Source: a bacterium
GTDB taxonomy: Bacteria > Methylomirabilota > Methylomirabilia > Methylomirabilales > 2-02-FULL-66-22
Direction of reading: 5' to 3'
Assembly: GCA_029580855.1 (NCBI GenBank)
Contig: JAKPQH010000069.1
Location: 62,001 to 126,000, forward strand
Length of the DNA stretch: 64,000 nt
In this document: positions 43,368-52,600 of the stretch, in pieces
How the letters are laid out: the number at the start of each line of letters is the position of its first letter
Position numbering within the stretch: the first letter of the stretch is position 1
Notes under the pieces: generated by a model
Told to the model about the DNA's origin: nothing
Seen by the model: the letters and a program-made list of their open reading frames with translations, nothing else
The model's database searches: none
Position numbers and translations under genes: made by a program

Positions 43368-44159
43368 ATGGACCTTGGAATTGCGGGACGCGTGGCGATC
43401 GTCACGGGGGGAAGCCGCGGTATCGGCCGAGCCGCGGCGGAGCGGCTGTGTCGCGAAGGGGCCCACGTCGCGGTATGCGCTCGGGGTAGAGACTCGCTCG
43501 CGGACGTCCGGCGGGCGCTGGAGGCGATGGGGGCCGGGCGGGTCCTGACCGTAGCGGCGGATCTGACGGAGCCCTCGGCGGCCGGACGGGTCGCGGAGGC
43601 GGCCGCGGCGGCCTGGGGTCGAATCGATATCCTGGTGAACAACGCCGGCGCCGCGCGCGGGCTCCCCTTCGACGAACTCACGCACGAGGGCTGGCTGGAG
43701 AACCTGCAGCTCAAACTGTTCGGCTATCTGCGCATGACCCGGGAGGTCCTCCCGCATCTCCGGAAGAATGGATGGGGCCGCATCGTCAACATCGCGGGCG
43801 TCGCCGGCCTTCAGCCGAGTCCGCTCGCCATGCCGGTCGGGTTGAACAACGCGGGAATCCTGAATGTCATGAAGGCGCTGGCCGACGCCGAGGCGGCCAA
43901 CAACATCCTGGTGACGACCGTGTGTCCCGGGCCGATCCTGACCGAGCGGCAGACGACGCTCCTGCAGGATACGGCGCGGGCAAAGGGGATCTCCGTCGAG
44001 GCCGCGGAGCGCGAAGCCACCGCCGCCATCCCCCTCAAGCGAATGGGCCGGCCCGAGGAGGTCGCCGATGCCGTGGCCTTCCTCGCATCCGAGCGGGCGA
44101 GCTACATTACCGGCAGTCTTGTGATCGTGGACGGGGGGCTCCACCGGGCGATGATCTGA
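43368..44159 (+). CDS. SDR-fold oxidoreductase lacking the YxxxK motif
   Basis: A 263-residue classical short-chain dehydrogenase fold. The NAD(P) loop TGGSRGIGRAAAERLCREGA, the NNAG block ILVNNAGAARGLPFD and the C-terminal GRPEEVADAVAFLASERASY are intact. Where the YxxxK active site should be, the protein reads PSPLAMPVGLNNAGILNVMK, so both the catalytic tyrosine and lysine are missing. Serine in the NIAGVAG region is also absent. Either it uses another residue or it is a pseudoenzyme. The upstream gap to the PfkB gene is 169 nt, same strand. The start at 43368 has GGGAGG just ahead. Confidence 0.85.
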   Translation: MDLGIAGRVAIVTGGSRGIGRAAAERLCREGAHVAVCARGRDSLADVRRALEAMGAGRVLTVAADLTEPSAAGRVAEAAAAAWGRIDILVNNAGAARGLPFDELTHEGWLENLQLKLFGYLRMTREVLPHLRKNGWGRIVNIAGVAGLQPSPLAMPVGLNNAGILNVMKALADAEAANNILVTTVCPGPILTERQTTLLQDTARAKGISVEAAEREATAAIPLKRMGRPEEVADAVAFLASERASYITGSLVIVDGGLHRAMI

Positions 44160-44234
44160 CGCGGCGCGCCGCAGGCCGCCGCGTCGGCGGGAGCGCCGGA
44201 TGGTGCCACTCGCCGAGGAGCCGGGGGGCGGCCG

Positions 44235-44267
44235 ACCGGCGGGTCTGCGGTTCTCGAGCCCGCCGGT
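44235..44267. terminator. Hairpin between convergent SDR and pseudopilin genes
   Basis: Perfect 9-bp inverted repeat ACCGGCGGG / CCCGCCGGT with a 15-nt loop, in the convergent gap. No T tract follows, so it is a candidate bidirectional stem, not a textbook intrinsic terminator. Confidence 0.4.
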
Positions 44268-44297
44268 TGCGGGGGAACGGACGGCACCGCCGTCGCG

Positions 44298-44750
44298 TCA
44301 TTCGCCCGTCCAGGCGCCATAGATGGAAGAGTAGCCCACGGAGCCGCCCGGCCCGCTGTACGCCACAAAGGGGCTGGGGTAGACGCCGGCTCCGCTCGCC
44401 CCCTTGCTGAACACGTAGATGTCCTGACCCGACAGGGCCGGACCGCCTCCGAGGAGGATCGGAGCAAGCTCGTAGGGACTCTTCCACGGGTCGATGTCTC
44501 CGATGCTCCCGTAAGCGTTCGCCCGCAGGACGGCCAGGCTGGTCGGGTACATGTTCCTGTCGAGAACGTACGTGACCGCCGACGTCGTCGCGGTTTTTGA
44601 ATCCGCCGCCGCGCGTCCATATCTGGCCTTGCGGTTCGCCTTCATCACGTTGGGGATGGCAATCATGGCCAGCAGACCGACGATGGCGACACCGATGAGC
44701 AGCTCGATGAGCGTGAACCCCTTGCGGCGCTTTCGCAGATCCTGGCTCAT
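44298..44750 (-). CDS. Type II secretion/type IV pilus pseudopilin
   Basis: A 150-residue prepilin with a type III signal: GFTLIELLIGVAIVGLLAMI follows the positively charged MSQDLRKRRK, with cleavage after the glycine by prepilin peptidase and the conserved E5 of the mature protein. The C-terminal part resembles GspG-type major pseudopilins (YVLDRNMYPTSLAVLRANAY, DPWKSPYELAP). The ATG at 44750 has GGAGGG 5-6 nt upstream. No other pilus or secretion gene is in the window, so it is an orphan that may serve a remote apparatus. A good promoter lies about 100 nt upstream. Confidence 0.85.
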   Translation of the reverse strand: MSQDLRKRRKGFTLIELLIGVAIVGLLAMIAIPNVMKANRKARYGRAAADSKTATTSAVTYVLDRNMYPTSLAVLRANAYGSIGDIDPWKSPYELAPILLGGGPALSGQDIYVFSKGASGAGVYPSPFVAYSGPGGSVGYSSIYGAWTGE

Positions 44751-44850
44751 ATGCCCTCCAGCTTTGGAGGCCGGCGAAGAGACACGGATACGCCTCGCAG
44801 CGAACGTCGGTTGCGTTCGTGCTCCCCACCGCGCTCGATCCGGTGTTGCC

Positions 44851-44879
44851 ACGCTAGAGAACCGGATCCGCGGTGTCAA
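44851..44879 (-). promoter_or_regulatory. Promoter for the pseudopilin gene
   Basis: Minus strand: -35 TTGACA (44879-44874), 17-bp spacer, -10 TAGCGT (44856-44851). The -35 is perfect, the -10 weak. Confidence 0.5.
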
Positions 44880-45063
44880 CCGGAAAACCCGCGGACAGGA
44901 ACCTGGGGGAACGCAAGGGAAAACGGGTCCCGATGACAAAGGTCACGGATATACGGAACGGTTCCCCCTACGCTCAGAGGGTCGTGGCCCCGCATCCGAC
45001 CGATAGCGGGAGCGTACCGCACCCGTGATGAAACCGTGTTCGTCGTTCTGACGGAGGCCGCAC

Positions 45064-45669
45064 ATGACCGCGTCTGCCGATTCCCTGCCAAGCGCTCGAT
45101 TGGATCCACTTTCCCCCGAGAAGACCGCCGTCCAGTTTCTCCGGTACGAGCACAGCCTCATCCTGAAAGCGCTGACCGCCCTAGAGGGGAGGCTCGCCAG
45201 GCTGGAGACGGGCGCCACGGCCGGCGGCGTGTTCTTCGAAAACGCGGTGGAGTTCCTGCGCGCCTTTGCCGACCGGTGTCACCATGGGAAAGAGGAGGAC
45301 ATCCTCTTCACGATGATGGTGGAGGAGCTGGACTACCCGCGTGACGGCGGGCCGGTGGCGGTCTTGACGACCGAGCATCGCAAGGGGCGCGAGTTCCTTC
45401 GCGGTATCGGCGAGGCCGCCGCCGCCCTCGACGCCGACCCCGCAGCCGCGAAGACGATCGTCGAGAACGGACGGGGATACATCCGACTCCTGCGCGCGCA
45501 TATTGATCGCGAGGACACCACGGTCTTTCCCATGGTGGAGCAGTTCCTGGACGACGCGGATCAGGCGCGACTGGCGGAAAAATTCGCGCAGTTCGAGCGG
45601 CAGGAAATCGAGAGCGGTCGCCGTGCGGCCTCCTTGCGGCTTCTCGACGACCTGACGCGAAACCCGTGA
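45064..45669 (+). CDS. Hemerythrin-domain protein
   Basis: A 201-residue four-helix hemerythrin-like protein that should hold a non-haem di-iron centre. Ligand candidates are in FLRYEHSLIL, DRCHHGKEEDILF, TTEHRKGREFL and AHIDREDTTVFPM, spread over four helices as in the HHE family. Such proteins sense or store oxygen, bind NO, or help repair iron-sulfur clusters. A second hemerythrin-like gene follows 43 nt downstream, so the two are likely co-transcribed. A short purine-rich stretch (GGAGG) lies ahead of the ATG at 45064. Confidence 0.88.
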   Translation: MTASADSLPSARLDPLSPEKTAVQFLRYEHSLILKALTALEGRLARLETGATAGGVFFENAVEFLRAFADRCHHGKEEDILFTMMVEELDYPRDGGPVAVLTTEHRKGREFLRGIGEAAAALDADPAAAKTIVENGRGYIRLLRAHIDREDTTVFPMVEQFLDDADQARLAEKFAQFERQEIESGRRAASLRLLDDLTRNP

Positions 45670-45712
45670 TGCCGCCCGTGGACGGCTTCGACCGATATCC
45701 TGAGGACACGCC

Positions 45713-46186
45713 ATGCCAGAGCTGAGCTTTGTTTCCCTCCTCGATATCCACCAGGTCCTGCGGGAGCTTTTCCTTCAGCATCAAGAGGCGCTGCTCGACG
45801 CGGATCTCGCCCGCGCACGGGAACGGCTTGAGGAGTTCGAGCGCAGGCTCCTCCACCATATCCGGGAAGAGGAAGAGCTGCTCCTTCCCATCTACCAGCG
45901 TGCGGGAGTGATTCCCGGCGGCCCCCCGGTCCTCTTCACCGGCGAGCACAAACGGATGCGAGAGCTACTCGCCGGGTTCGGGCAGGCGTTGTCCTCGCTG
46001 GAGCAAAACCCCGCCAGCCGCAAGCGCGGCATTCTGTGGCTGCTGGATCGCCAGGCGACCTTCAAGAATCTCATGGAACACCATGATCTCCGCGAAACGA
46101 ATATCCTCTATCCCGCCCTCGATCGGGTGACCTCGGAGGCGGAGCGACGCGAAGTCCTGGCCCGTTGCGGTGCCAGCCGCCGCTGA
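45713..46186 (+). CDS. Second hemerythrin-like protein
   Basis: A 157-residue hemerythrin-like protein. Candidate iron ligands are in LDIHQVLRELF, LHHIREEEELLLPIYQ, FTGEHKRMREL and EHHDLRETNILYPAL. The spacing H-x3-E in the second and fourth helices matches HHE domains. It is distinct from the upstream protein, which makes duplication followed by specialisation likely. Both may respond to oxygen or nitric oxide. It converges on the YdbL-like gene. Confidence 0.82.
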   Translation: MPELSFVSLLDIHQVLRELFLQHQEALLDADLARARERLEEFERRLLHHIREEEELLLPIYQRAGVIPGGPPVLFTGEHKRMRELLAGFGQALSSLEQNPASRKRGILWLLDRQATFKNLMEHHDLRETNILYPALDRVTSEAERREVLARCGASRR

Positions 46187-46228
46187 CCGGCCGCTGAAAA
46201 GGCCCATCTGTAGTGACCCATCTTCGGT

Positions 46229-46244
46229 GGGTGCCCCAGCACCC
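46229..46244. terminator. Short hairpin in the hemerythrin/YdbL convergent gap
   Basis: GGGTGC-CCCA-GCACCC, a perfect 6-bp stem with a 4-nt loop. No T run on either strand; weak candidate for a bidirectional terminator. Confidence 0.3.
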
Positions 46245-46307
46245 CCCGGCGCACCGTGCCCTCTGCGGCGAGGGCGGAGGCAAGCGGTTTGGTCTTCGAG
46301 GCCGCGT

Positions 46308-46904
46308 CTATTTCTTGGCCCACTGGCCGTTGTCGTGCTGGATCCACCAGCCGGGCGCCGATTTCCCGCGCCAGCTGTTGGCGAATATTCTCTGCACCTC
46401 GGGAAGCGTGCCCATGTCGATGTTGTTGGCCCTGATGATCTCCGTGTACAGCGCCGTGCGGTCCCGGTTCTCCTCGCTGACCAAGCGGTTCACGTCGGCC
46501 TTCTCCTTGAGCGAAAGCGCGCCCGTGTCACGAACGGTCACCAGCCCGTTGTTCGTCTCGCCCACCGCGCCCTTGCCGTACAGCGGCTGAAGTTGCGGGA
46601 ACCGAGCGGCCATCGACTCTTTGAGCGCGCGGATCGCCGGGGTCGAGACATTGACGTCGACCGCCGCCGCATGCGCCGCCGTCACCCCGATCGCCACGAC
46701 ACGGAACCACTCGATTCCGCTCTTCCTGTCCGGAGTCTGCCCCGGTTTCGGCTCTGGCGTCGGCTCCGGCGCCCCGCGAACGTCATCGACGATCTGGTCC
46801 GCCGCTTTTTGGATTGCCGCAGCAGGAAAATAGATGTTCACCGTAACGCAAGACACAAGAAGTACCATCAACAGCCCGATGAGCCACCGTCTCTTCGATG
46901 TCAT
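46308..46904 (-). CDS. YdbL-like (DUF1318) lipoprotein with YnbE-like N-terminus
   Basis: A 198-residue lipoprotein. The lipobox is LLVSC (C19). Next comes VTVNIYFPAAAIQKAADQIV, then a proline-rich linker (PEPTPEPKPG), and a C-terminal YdbL/DUF1318 domain ending NRLVSEENRDRTALYTEII, FANSWRGKSAP and GWWIQHDNGQW. In E. coli the order ydbH-ynbE-ydbL holds a large inner-membrane protein, a small outer-membrane lipoprotein and a periplasmic chaperone-like protein. Here the lipobox strand and the YdbL domain sit on one polypeptide, immediately downstream of a ydbH-like gene. The lipoprotein strand may stand in for YnbE. That role is inferred; the YdbL match is the firmer part. Confidence 0.8.
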   Translation of the reverse strand: MTSKRRWLIGLLMVLLVSCVTVNIYFPAAAIQKAADQIVDDVRGAPEPTPEPKPGQTPDRKSGIEWFRVVAIGVTAAHAAAVDVNVSTPAIRALKESMAARFPQLQPLYGKGAVGETNNGLVTVRDTGALSLKEKADVNRLVSEENRDRTALYTEIIRANNIDMGTLPEVQRIFANSWRGKSAPGWWIQHDNGQWAKK

Positions 46905-46993
46905 GTCCTTCTCCTCACGCAGGAGCGAGAAACGTGCAGTTGACGCCGCACGGACCGGGCGATCCTCAACATTTGACGTCCGGATCGTGCCCC

Positions 46994-49531
46994 CTATTCT
47001 ACCGTGATTCCGCCCGGCTGGATCTCGGGTGATTGCGATATTCGTTTGATTCGCTCTGTCATATCCCGAAAGCTGATGACGTTGTCCGGGTTCTGGTTGA
47101 CCACATCGACCCCGCGCAACACACCGCGTCGCACCAGATATTCCTTCCCGCCGTCGTGGATCGTCCCATTGACCGAGAACTGATCGTTCTTCAGTACAGA
47201 CCGAAGTCCGATCTTGCGGTACGGATACTCTTTGAAGAGCTGCGTGACTCCTCGATTCAGCGCGCTATCCGCACCGGTCCCGAGGATAGAGATGTTCTGG
47301 ATCGCATCCACGCTGATCGACTGCGAGACGTCTGGCGTCGGGACGGATTCGACGTCCAGGATGAAACTCGCCGGCTCGCCATACTCCATGGTGAAATTCT
47401 TGAGCGATCCCTGGATCACTCCGGTCATCTTGCCGACGGGGATCTTTCTTGTCAATTCCTCGAGGCTGATATTTCTGAAGGTGATGTCCCCGCCGAACCT
47501 CCGCGAAGGCGACAGGATGTTCTCGGCAAAGAGATCCGTCGCCTCGATCGCGCCGCCGAACACTGTCACGAGGGCTCGTCCTTCGGACACGATTCGGTTG
47601 TTCTCGTAGCGCATCATACCCAAGTCTGCGTTGATGGTGCCGGGAATTTCTATACGCGCCAATCGTCGGGTCATCCGCCCCAGATCGACCTCGGCAATCT
47701 TGAGACCGAATCGGTAACGGTTTGGGAACAGCACGTCGTCGATCTGCAGGCCGTACAGGTGGACCTTCCCGCCGAAGAAGGGCACCACGACAGGCTCCGG
47801 CACCTCGAGCGTATTTTCGGAAATGACCAGGGGGATCTGCAGGTCTTCTACGGTGAGTCTCCTGCGCTGAATCGCCTGGAAACGAACGAACCCCGGAGGC
47901 GGGGACGCCGGCTTCAGCGAATCGCTTGGCGGGTACCTGAGCGCAAAAGGCACGTTCGCCGTGATCCCCCGAATGGACAGCGGTATGTCCGGTGCGACGA
48001 GGGACGCCCCATCCGTCCGGTACGTGCCGGTGATCGCCAGCGCGCCGCCTTCGTGACGGGTAGTGGCTTCGAGCGAGGAGCGGCCGGTGACGGAAAGACC
48101 GGCGAGGCGTGGCGACAGTCCCTTGAGATACTCCCCCAGCAGCGTCTCGACGATTCGTGGGTGCGAGATGTCGACGCCCCTGAATTGAAGAGCCCAGTCG
48201 CCCCCCGTTCCGTTGGCGTTGAACGAATACTCACCGGTCTGGAAAAAATCCATCGAGCCCGTGAGTTCAAAATGCCGGGTGCCGTCCGAGGAATACTCGC
48301 CGTCGAGCGCCAGCGACGCCCGCCGACCTGCGAGGTTGTTGTAATACGCACCCCAGAGATACTCGCCGTCGCGCTGCATGGCACGAACGCCGAAGGTGAG
48401 CTTCCGTTCCTGCGATCCATAGGCCAGTTTCAAGGCGAGCCTCCCGCCGACGCCCTGCGCCGCCTTTGTGCCATCGGGTGAGCTGACTCCGCCTTGGTCG
48501 AACGAAAACACCACGCTGCCGTCGAGCGAGGCCCCGCCGTCCGCGAACGTGCCCTCCGCCTGCGTCTCGGCTGTCCCCTGCCCCTGCACGGCCCAGGCGC
48601 GATACGCCTCGGGCACGAGCGACCGGATCGCCGCAAACGCCCGGGCAAAATCGATCGAGGCCGCCGAGACATGCGCGCTCCACCGCATGTCCCCGCCCAG
48701 CGATACCCTCGCCGCCCCGAATATGGTCCCGAAGTCCTTGCTCGCGCCGCGGAGCGTGTCGATCCTGACCGTCTCTGTCTGCTGGTCGTACGTCACGTCG
48801 GCGAAAAGCGTGAGGCCGCTCAGCGAAGCCGTCCGATTCCCGCGCGCGTACCCGGCGGAATCCACGACGAGCTCCACGGTCCCTCTGCCGAACGGTTTCG
48901 GATGCACGGCGGTCAGGGCGAAATCCCCCCTGATCCTGCCGCCGGCGGCGATCGTCGTGTCGCCGGGCGCCGTGGCGGCAAAGTTCGCCCGGAACGTGAT
49001 GCCGCCGCCCGTCGTGGACGAGAAGTCCTTGACGTCGAGGTTGAGGTCGCTCAGCTTGACCTGCTGGGGCCCCCCTTCCACGCTCACAAAGACCTCGGCG
49101 TTCCGGACCTCGAGCCGACGGATCTTCGGGAGTTTTTCGAGGAAGGCGAGGTCGAACTTTCCGCCGGGCGTCGCGCCGAGTCGGTACGTCAGTTTCAGGT
49201 CCTGGAGGACAAGCGTCTCGACCTCGCCTCGCAGTGTCACGGCGGATGACTCTTTCGGGCTGACGTTCGAAATCAGAGCCGTCAGACCATCCGCCCTGAC
49301 GTTAGCAACCGGCACACGGTGAAGAGGGACTGAAAGACCCGAGGCGAACGCGAGCGATCTGATACCGAAACCGTACAAGCGGGCCTTGGCAATGTGAGTT
49401 GGGAGCAAGGGGACTTGAAGGGCGACGACGACGAGCCCGAAACCCAGAGTGCAAAGGACAAGGGTGCCGATGCCAAGAAGGAAAGAAAGCCGGCGTCGCT
49501 TCATGCAGCGCGCGACATCCCCGTCCGGCAT
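46994..49531 (-). CDS. YdbH-like AsmA-superfamily transmembrane protein
   Basis: An 845-residue single-pass inner-membrane protein whose long periplasmic part is beta-rich, of the YdbH kind. YdbH with YnbE is thought to bridge the envelope and move phospholipid to the outer membrane. The anchor is at about residues 13-36 (SFLLGIGTLVLCTLGFGLVV). The C-terminal region (GVIQGSLKNFTMEYGEPASF, KEYPYRKIGLRSVLKNDQFS) is the conserved YdbH domain. The ATG at 49531 is chosen because GGGAGGCGAGG lies ahead of it. The next gene is the YdbL-like lipoprotein, so both form one operon. Confidence 0.8.
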   Translation of the reverse strand: MPDGDVARCMKRRRLSFLLGIGTLVLCTLGFGLVVVALQVPLLPTHIAKARLYGFGIRSLAFASGLSVPLHRVPVANVRADGLTALISNVSPKESSAVTLRGEVETLVLQDLKLTYRLGATPGGKFDLAFLEKLPKIRRLEVRNAEVFVSVEGGPQQVKLSDLNLDVKDFSSTTGGGITFRANFAATAPGDTTIAAGGRIRGDFALTAVHPKPFGRGTVELVVDSAGYARGNRTASLSGLTLFADVTYDQQTETVRIDTLRGASKDFGTIFGAARVSLGGDMRWSAHVSAASIDFARAFAAIRSLVPEAYRAWAVQGQGTAETQAEGTFADGGASLDGSVVFSFDQGGVSSPDGTKAAQGVGGRLALKLAYGSQERKLTFGVRAMQRDGEYLWGAYYNNLAGRRASLALDGEYSSDGTRHFELTGSMDFFQTGEYSFNANGTGGDWALQFRGVDISHPRIVETLLGEYLKGLSPRLAGLSVTGRSSLEATTRHEGGALAITGTYRTDGASLVAPDIPLSIRGITANVPFALRYPPSDSLKPASPPPGFVRFQAIQRRRLTVEDLQIPLVISENTLEVPEPVVVPFFGGKVHLYGLQIDDVLFPNRYRFGLKIAEVDLGRMTRRLARIEIPGTINADLGMMRYENNRIVSEGRALVTVFGGAIEATDLFAENILSPSRRFGGDITFRNISLEELTRKIPVGKMTGVIQGSLKNFTMEYGEPASFILDVESVPTPDVSQSISVDAIQNISILGTGADSALNRGVTQLFKEYPYRKIGLRSVLKNDQFSVNGTIHDGGKEYLVRRGVLRGVDVVNQNPDNVISFRDMTERIKRISQSPEIQPGGITVE

Positions 49532-49581
49532 CGCCTCGCCTCCCTGCCCGTCACCAGGCACACGCAAAGAACCGAGAAACC

Positions 49582-49640
49582 GCAGATTGCGCAGATTGCG
49601 CAGATTCACGGGTACGACCCCTCTCCGGACCAATCTGCGT
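49582..49640 (+). repeat. 9-nt-period array with inverted arm
   Basis: Left arm GCAGATTGC, GCAGATTGC, GCAGATTCA (49582-49608), then an inverted counterpart AATCTGCGT (49632-49640) with a further inverted hit at about 49677-49685. Unit words of this kind (GCAGATT/AATCTGC) are widespread intergenic sequences in many bacterial groups. It lies in the gap between lhr and ydbH. Confidence 0.8.
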
Positions 49641-49687
49641 CATCTGTGCGCGCCTGCCTGCATTCGGCGGGCAGGCAATCTGCGGTT

Positions 49688-52600
49688 TCACACCCCGAGG
49701 CGCTTGAGGAGGCCGCGGGTCGTCACGACGAACCCCGCGTCCCGGAGCGCCTCGGCCATGGACGACTCGGCCGCCGGTTGTCCGTCCACCTCGCCGATCA
49801 GCAGCGCGCGGCGTCCCTTCACGCCGACCGACGCGGCCAGCGCGTGCGCGATCTCGCGGGTGACCGCCCTGGTGCTGCGATTCTTCACCTGGCCCACGAA
49901 CGTGAGCAGTTGTCGCTCGTTCCGGCCCATCCAGGCGGCCGGCCGGCCGTCCACCAGGATCGCCACGGCTCCGGCCATGCGCGCCGGCTTGCGTCCCGCC
50001 GCGCCCTCGGGCCACGGCAGCGCCGCACCGTAGGGGTTGGCCGGATCCGTAGCGGCCAGGAGACGAGTGCGCGGCGCCTCGTCCGGCTCTCGGAGCGCGC
50101 GTAGACGCTCCACCGCCCCCGCGGTCGCGAACTGGGCCGCCCCGAGTCCCTCGACGAAGTAGCCACGCCGGGCGCGACCTGCCTCTTCCATGGTTCGGAG
50201 GACCGGATAGAGCGCCGCCCATCCGCCGGGCACTCCTTCGGCGTGGGCGGCCTCGCGCACCACGACGCCGTAGCGGTCGAGCAGGCTCCGGGCCACCGCC
50301 GCCTGCCGTTCCTCGGGCGACGGCTCGTGCGAAACGTAGCTTCGCACGAGCGACCACCGTCCCGAGGCCTCCGGCGGCACGTCGCCCATCCGCCGGCGGC
50401 GATGAAGACGGGTGCGCACCAGTGCCCGGAGGGGGCGGAGTGTATCATTGGTCACCTCTCCCGCCCAGACCAGATCCCAGAGCGCCTCCAGCGTCTCGCG
50501 GAAGAAGCCCCCCGTGGCCGCCTGGATCTGCGGGAAAAAGCATGCCCCGCGCGACGTCAGCTGCTCGCGGATCTTCCTGTGCAATTCATCGTCTGGCCTC
50601 CCAGGGCCCGACGGCGGGAGCAGAAATGCCACGTGCTCGGCGCGGTACAGACTCACCCGCCCATCGCTCGGCCCGAGCGACTCGCGCCCTACCCAGAGAA
50701 CCGCACCCGACGAGGTCAACTCGTCCAGCATCTCCGGCCGGTAGTCTCCGACGCGAGCCGGAAGTACCTGGGCCTCCAGGACGGACGCCGGGATGGCGGC
50801 GCCCTCGAGGTTCTCGACTGCAGTGCGGAGCGCTTCGGGGCCCTGAGGAAGCGACGCCCCCGCCCCATCGACCCCCTGCCACGCGAGCGTCAGCCGCGCA
50901 AAAGCATCCTGCCCCACGGGCTCCACCCGGCGTCGGAGCCTGGCTAGGGACCGCTGCCGCAGCGTCCGCAACACGTCGGCATCGCAGAACTCACGGCCGC
51001 TCCCGCCGGGACGGAACGCGCCCTCCAGGACGCGCCCGCCCATCTCCAGCGCGCGAAGCGCGGCCTTCACCGGAGCCGGGCCGACGCCCAGGCGCCGGGC
51101 GACTTCCTCCGCTCGGAACGGCCCGTGGGTCCGGGCATAGCGCGCGACGAGATCACCCAGCGGGTCGGCCACGCGATCGAGGAAGGCGCCGGGCAGTTCC
51201 AGCGGAGGGGGCACGCCGAGGGCGTCGCGGTAGCGGCCGGCGTCCTCCGCCGCCACGAACCGCTCCTCCCCGGCGATCGTCGCCGCAATTGCTCGTCGCT
51301 CTCGCATCAGCCCGGCAATCCACCCCTCCGCGGCCTCCTCCGGTTCGCACCGTGCCCGCACCTCCTCCCGGGTGAGATCGCCGAGCCGGAGCAAGAGGTC
51401 GTGGACCGCATCCGGGTGCCTGGCCTGACGGTCGGGTTCGAGGCATTGCAGCCGCCGCTCCAGAGCCGAGATCGCCTCGGGATCGAGAAGCTCGCGGAGA
51501 TCGGCCTCTCCCAGCAGCTCGCGCAGACGTCCGAGGTCCACGGTCAGCGCCTGCGCCCTGAGCTCTGCCGGCGGCGCGTCTCCTTCGTAGATGAAGTTCC
51601 CGACATAGCTGAAGAGCAGCGCCGAGGCGAACGGCGAAGGGACGCGCGTGTCCGCGGTGACGACCCGGATCGCGCGGGAGCGGATGCCGCGCAGGACCTC
51701 GATCAGCGCCGGCAGATCGAAGACGTCCTGCAGGCATTCCCGGTGGGCCTCCAGCAGGATGGGGAACGAGGGGTACGCCGAGGCGGCGGCGAGAAGCTCC
51801 GCAGCCCGTTTCCGTTGCTGCCACAGCGGCGACCGTCTGCCCGGGGCGCGCCGGAGCAAGAGGAGCGCCCGCGCGGCGGCCTCGCGGAAGCGCGCCGCGA
51901 ACAGCGGATGCTGACCGGAGGCGTGCTCGCCCCCGGCGCTCAGCTCTTGCGTGACGATGGCTTCCACCTCGTCGAGATCGGGTAGGACCAGGTCGACCGG
52001 TGGCGCCTCCCCGGCCTCGGGGACCCGGGCCACGATCCCGTCGTCGGTCCAGAGGACGTCCGCGGCGCACCCGCCGTCGCCCCCGCGGCGGAGCGCCGCC
52101 CCGACCGCCAGTGCCCACGGCGCGTGGATCCTGCTGCCGAAGGGGCTCAGGATGCACACGCGCCAGTCGCCCATGTCGTCGAGGTGCCGCTCCACGACGA
52201 TCGTTCGGTCGTCCGGCACCGCTCCTGTGGCCTCCATCTGGTCGCGCAGGTACTGGACGAGGTTCGCCGCGGCGCGCGCGTCCAGGTCATGCTTCTCCCG
52301 GAGCAGCCGGGTGGCCTCCGCCTCGGGGAGGCTCCGCACCGCGCGCGTGAGGGCGCCGATGGCCCGCCCGAATTCCAGCGTGCGGCCGGCCCGCTCACCG
52401 CGCCAGAACGGCATCTTGGCCGGGACGCCCGGGGCCGGGCTCACGAGCACTCGATCGTGCGTGATCTCCTCCACCCGCCAGGAACTGGCCCCCAGGAGGA
52501 ATGTCTCCCCGACGCGCGTCTCGAAGACCATCTCCTCGTCCAGCTCGCCGATCCGGCCCCGGACGCCCTCCGCACCGGAGAGATAGACGCCGTACAGCCC

